64,000 nt of DNA from Arthrobacter sp. MYb214 (GTDB taxonomy: Bacteria; Actinomycetota; Actinomycetes; Actinomycetales; Micrococcaceae). The stretch spans positions 620,001 through 684,000 of the forward strand of contig NZ_PCPZ01000001.1 of the NCBI RefSeq assembly GCF_002979865.1, given 5' to 3'. The notes under the pieces are model-generated. The model ran no database searches. It saw only the letters and a list, made by a program, of their open reading frames with translations, and had not been told where the DNA came from. Shown here piece after piece: positions 61,486-64,000 of this stretch; the first letter of the stretch is position 1, and every line of letters begins with the position of its first letter. A program made the position numbers and the translations under genes.

Positions 61486-62582
61486 TACTTCTCCTGCTGT
61501 TCAAGAAAACGCGTATCCACGAGTCCGTCTGCGTTACCGCCAGACCCCACTCCTACGGCCAATGCGTGGTCCACGAGTGACTGGTAGGTTTCAGGCAGGG
61601 GGTCCTCGCTGAAGTGCACCTGCTTCAAGGCTTCAGCGATCACTGATTTGTCAAAGGAACTTCCGTTGGCTTCGACCAAAGCTTTCTGCACAGCCGCCAA
61701 CTTCTGTTTTCCGTCCGCATGATTGAGCCAATCGATGGCTTGGGTATTTGCATCGACCAGCTTCTGCACGGTTTGCGGATGGCTAGCCATGAATTCCTTG
61801 GAGACCACCAGAACCGTTGTCGGGAACTTGCCGTCGGGCCAGAGCTCGGCTTCATTCACCAAGCGGTGTCCCCCGTTCTTCTCGACTAGCAATGAAGCGT
61901 AGGGCTCCGGAAGCCAAGCACCGTCAATTTCACCGCGGCCGAAAAGCTGTGCGACGGTTCCATTGGAGCTCGGGGTCACTGTGGCGTCCTGTTTCAAGCC
62001 CTGGCCCTTCAGGTAGCTGCGCAAGGCAACATCCTGGGTTCCGCCGAATTGCGGGCTGGCCAGATTGCTGCCGGCCAGTTCCTCGGGCTTAGTGATCTTC
62101 TTGTCGACAACCAGGCTGGCTCCGCCGTAGGCGACGCCGGACACCACGTTCAACGACTCGCCATCGCTGGACAGGTAGCTGTTCAACGCCGGGTTTGGCC
62201 CCAGATATGCGGCGTCGATGGCCCCCGAGTTCAAGGCTTCTACGGCTGCCGGTCCCGCGTTGAATATCTGGCTTTGGACACTGGTACCGTCTTCTTCAAG
62301 GTGATCTTGGAGAAGACCTTCGGACTGGGCGATCAAGGCCGGAGCATGGGTGAGGTTGGCGAAATAGCCAATCTTCAGCTCATCTGCCGGTCCGTGATGT
62401 GCCGCCTGCGCTGGTACTTCATTTGGTCCCGGAAGAAACGTCGTCGCCACAGCAACTGCGCTCAATGCTCCGACCGCCGCCAGCCCGAGGAAGCGTCCTC
62501 GGAAGCCGGTCTTCTGCCCATGAGCCGTCAGCCGGACCCGCCCTTGGTTTCTTGTTGGCTGGCCAACATCAGGCTGCTTCAT
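61485..62582 (-). CDS. ABC transporter substrate-binding protein, SsuA/TauA-like
   Basis: A 365-residue periplasmic-type binding protein of the NMT1/SsuA group: LKIGYFANLTHAPALIAQSEG and the strand-turn patterns around VEALNSGAIDAAYLGPNPALN and SPQFGGTQDVALRSYLKGQG (each in part). An N-terminal hydrophobic stretch (RGRFLGLAAVGALSAVAVATTFL) has no lipobox cysteine, so it is either secreted or anchored by this helix, which is unusual in a Gram-positive. ATG at 62582 has GAGGAAAA upstream and overlaps cysN by 14 bases. Confidence 0.9.
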   Translation of the reverse strand: MKQPDVGQPTRNQGRVRLTAHGQKTGFRGRFLGLAAVGALSAVAVATTFLPGPNEVPAQAAHHGPADELKIGYFANLTHAPALIAQSEGLLQDHLEEDGTSVQSQIFNAGPAAVEALNSGAIDAAYLGPNPALNSYLSSDGESLNVVSGVAYGGASLVVDKKITKPEELAGSNLASPQFGGTQDVALRSYLKGQGLKQDATVTPSSNGTVAQLFGRGEIDGAWLPEPYASLLVEKNGGHRLVNEAELWPDGKFPTTVLVVSKEFMASHPQTVQKLVDANTQAIDWLNHADGKQKLAAVQKALVEANGSSFDKSVIAEALKQVHFSEDPLPETYQSLVDHALAVGVGSGGNADGLVDTRFLEQQEK

Positions 62583-63864
62583 TATTTTCCTCGATGATCC
62601 CCGCCGCAAGGGTGCGCCCCGTAGCTGGATCGATTAGCAGGAAGCTTCCGCCAGTGCGCGAGGTGGCGTACTGCTCGATGGCCAACGCTGCCTGGCTGCG
62701 CAAGGTGATCCGGCCCAGGTCGTTGAGCTCCAAGGAGTGGGCGGGCTGCTGCGAATAGTCGGCCACGTTGATGACGTATTCGATGGTTGACAGCTTGGCT
62801 GCGGCGACCTTGGTACCGTGCTTGATCAACAGCCGTTGGCCGCTAGTGAGCTTCACTGGGTCCAATACGCAGATGTTCGCCTGGAACTCCCGGTGCGCGG
62901 TTGGCAGTTCGCCGGCGACGATGGTGTCGCCGCGGGCAATATCCAAGTCGGTCTCCAGCTCGACAACGATGGCGTCGCCGGCCTGGGCGCGGTGCGCGGT
63001 ACCAGCAGGGGTGCTGATGGCCTTGATCCGGCTGCTCACCGGCTGGCCGTTGGAGAGCACCTGCACGGACTCCCCCACGGCCAAGCTGCCGTCAACCAGA
63101 GTTCCGGCATATCCGCGGTAGTCGCGGTACGCGTCCGGGTCCAGGCCTGGAGCCAAGGCGCCCTGCGGGCGGATCACGTACTGGACATCCAGACGGGCAG
63201 TGCCCCCGCCGAGCCGCGGCTCGATGTCCTCTAGCAGCCCGAGCAAGGTCGGGCCGGCATACCAGTGCGCGGAAGCCGAAGGATCGACGATGTTATCTCC
63301 CTGAAGCGCGGAGACCGGGATGACGGTGGTTGACTTCAGGCCGAGTTCTCCGGCGAGCGCGAGTACTTCGGCCTCGATCTGGCTGAAGGCCGCTTCGTCC
63401 CAGTCGATCAGGTCCATCTTGTTCACGGCGATGACCAGTTGCGGAACCCGCAGCAAGGCGAGCACGCCAAGGTGGCGCCGGGTCTGCTCCAGCACGCCGT
63501 GCCTCGCGTCAACCAGCACGATCGCCGCGTCTGCGGTCGACGCGCCGGTGACGGTGTTGCGGGTGTACTGCACGTGTCCGGGGCAATCGGCCAAGATGAA
63601 GGACCGCTTGTCGGTGGAGAAGTAGCGGTAGGCCACGTCGATGGTGATGCCCTGCTCGCGTTCGGCGCGCAACCCGTCGGTGACCAGCGCGAGGTCCAGG
63701 GTTCCGGCGCTGCCGCCGAAGCCGCGTTCGGCGCTGGTACGGGCCAGGTCATCGAGCGAGTCGGCGAGGATGGCCTTGGCGTCATGGAGCAGGCGGCCCA
63801 CGAGAGTGGACTTGCCGTCGTCGACCGAACCGGCGGTAGCGATGCGCAATAGTGTGGTGGTCAT
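62569..63864 (-). CDS. cysN: Sulfate adenylyltransferase GTPase subunit CysN
   Basis: A 431-residue elongation-factor-like GTPase that drives formation of APS with CysD. G1 is AGSVDDGKST, G3 DCPGH and G4 NKMDL. There is no C-terminal APS kinase (CysC) domain. Beta-barrel domains fill residues 230-425. ATG at 63864 gives the standard MTTTLLRIATAG start; a longer upstream frame lies in cysD. It follows cysD by one base. Confidence 0.95.
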   Translation of the reverse strand: MTTTLLRIATAGSVDDGKSTLVGRLLHDAKAILADSLDDLARTSAERGFGGSAGTLDLALVTDGLRAEREQGITIDVAYRYFSTDKRSFILADCPGHVQYTRNTVTGASTADAAIVLVDARHGVLEQTRRHLGVLALLRVPQLVIAVNKMDLIDWDEAAFSQIEAEVLALAGELGLKSTTVIPVSALQGDNIVDPSASAHWYAGPTLLGLLEDIEPRLGGGTARLDVQYVIRPQGALAPGLDPDAYRDYRGYAGTLVDGSLAVGESVQVLSNGQPVSSRIKAISTPAGTAHRAQAGDAIVVELETDLDIARGDTIVAGELPTAHREFQANICVLDPVKLTSGQRLLIKHGTKVAAAKLSTIEYVINVADYSQQPAHSLELNDLGRITLRSQAALAIEQYATSRTGGSFLLIDPATGRTLAAGIIEENNEAA

Positions 63865-63865
63865 C

Positions 63866-64000
63866 TTAGAAGTACCCTTCGGTCTTGCGGTCTTCCATTC
63901 CCGCGGCGGAAATACGGTCGTCGGCGCGGGTGGCTCCGCGTTCGGTGATGGTGGCGACGGCCAATTCATCGAGCACCTTCGCCACGGTGTCGGCGGCGGA
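63866..64000 (-). CDS. cysD: Sulfate adenylyltransferase small subunit CysD, 3' end only
   Basis: The last 44 residues are visible, including ATITERGATRADDRIS and the terminal AAGMEDRKTEGYF, typical of CysD (a PP-loop ATP sulfurylase subunit). The rest lies beyond the right edge. It is upstream of cysN in the same operon. Confidence 0.93.
   Translation of the reverse strand, partial: SAADTVAKVLDELAVATITERGATRADDRISAAGMEDRKTEGYF

Overview
The window is a continuous, gene-dense stretch of a high-GC Gram-positive chromosome. Gene content and order point to an actinobacterium of the Micrococcaceae, most likely Arthrobacter or Glutamicibacter. This is inferred from rplU-rpmA-obgE-proB-proA-nadD-rsfS, ileS-folC-DUF4233-ndk, a long two-armed RNase E/G, an FprA-type reductase, a DUF222/HNH protein, DUF2871, and a translational T-box on ileS. 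No database was consulted.

Left part, 1-13000: the end of an ABC-F ATPase, then a nickel and urease block. A small ArsR-type regulator with a His-rich tail is divergent from a five-domain peptide/nickel ABC importer (binding protein, permease, permease-ATPase fusion, ATPase). Facing it is a complete urease operon ureABCEFGD on the minus strand. Together they read as nickel sensing, nickel uptake, urease assembly and urea hydrolysis.

13000-27200 is accessory metabolism: an orphan succinate dehydrogenase/fumarate reductase-type flavoprotein with a divergent LysR regulator; a minus operon SDR-VOC-epimerase-pentapeptide protein; an Lrp-type regulator followed by a HisC-like aminotransferase and an amino-acid permease; a CorA, GyrI-like, AlkD-like group; a DUF222/HNH protein; and tRNA-Ala(GGC).

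27200-48300 is core: rsfS, a Lys/Pro/Ala-repeat membrane protein, nadD, proA, proB, obgE, rpmA, rplU and rne on the minus strand; a VKOR-type protein, a GNAT acetyltransferase and an AI-2E family permease on the plus strand; then ndk, DUF4233, folC and ileS on the minus strand. ileS has a T-box leader with an ATC specifier and a pairable Shine-Dalgarno/anti-Shine-Dalgarno pair.

48390-51475 is a two-gene McrBC-like (type IV) restriction island with visibly lower GC than its surroundings. A perfect LexA-type box lies between it and the ileS leader.

51600-56200 is a plus-strand cluster: NarL-type histidine kinase, response regulator, MMPL exporter and DUF2871 membrane protein. It is followed by an exonuclease-BRCT protein.

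57669-64000 is a minus-strand sulfur assimilation operon: cysD (cut by the window edge), cysN, an Ssu/Tau-type ABC importer (three genes), a uroporphyrinogen-III methyltransferase for siroheme, and a ferredoxin-NADP reductase. It would activate sulfate, import the sulfur source, make the sulfite reductase cofactor and supply electrons.
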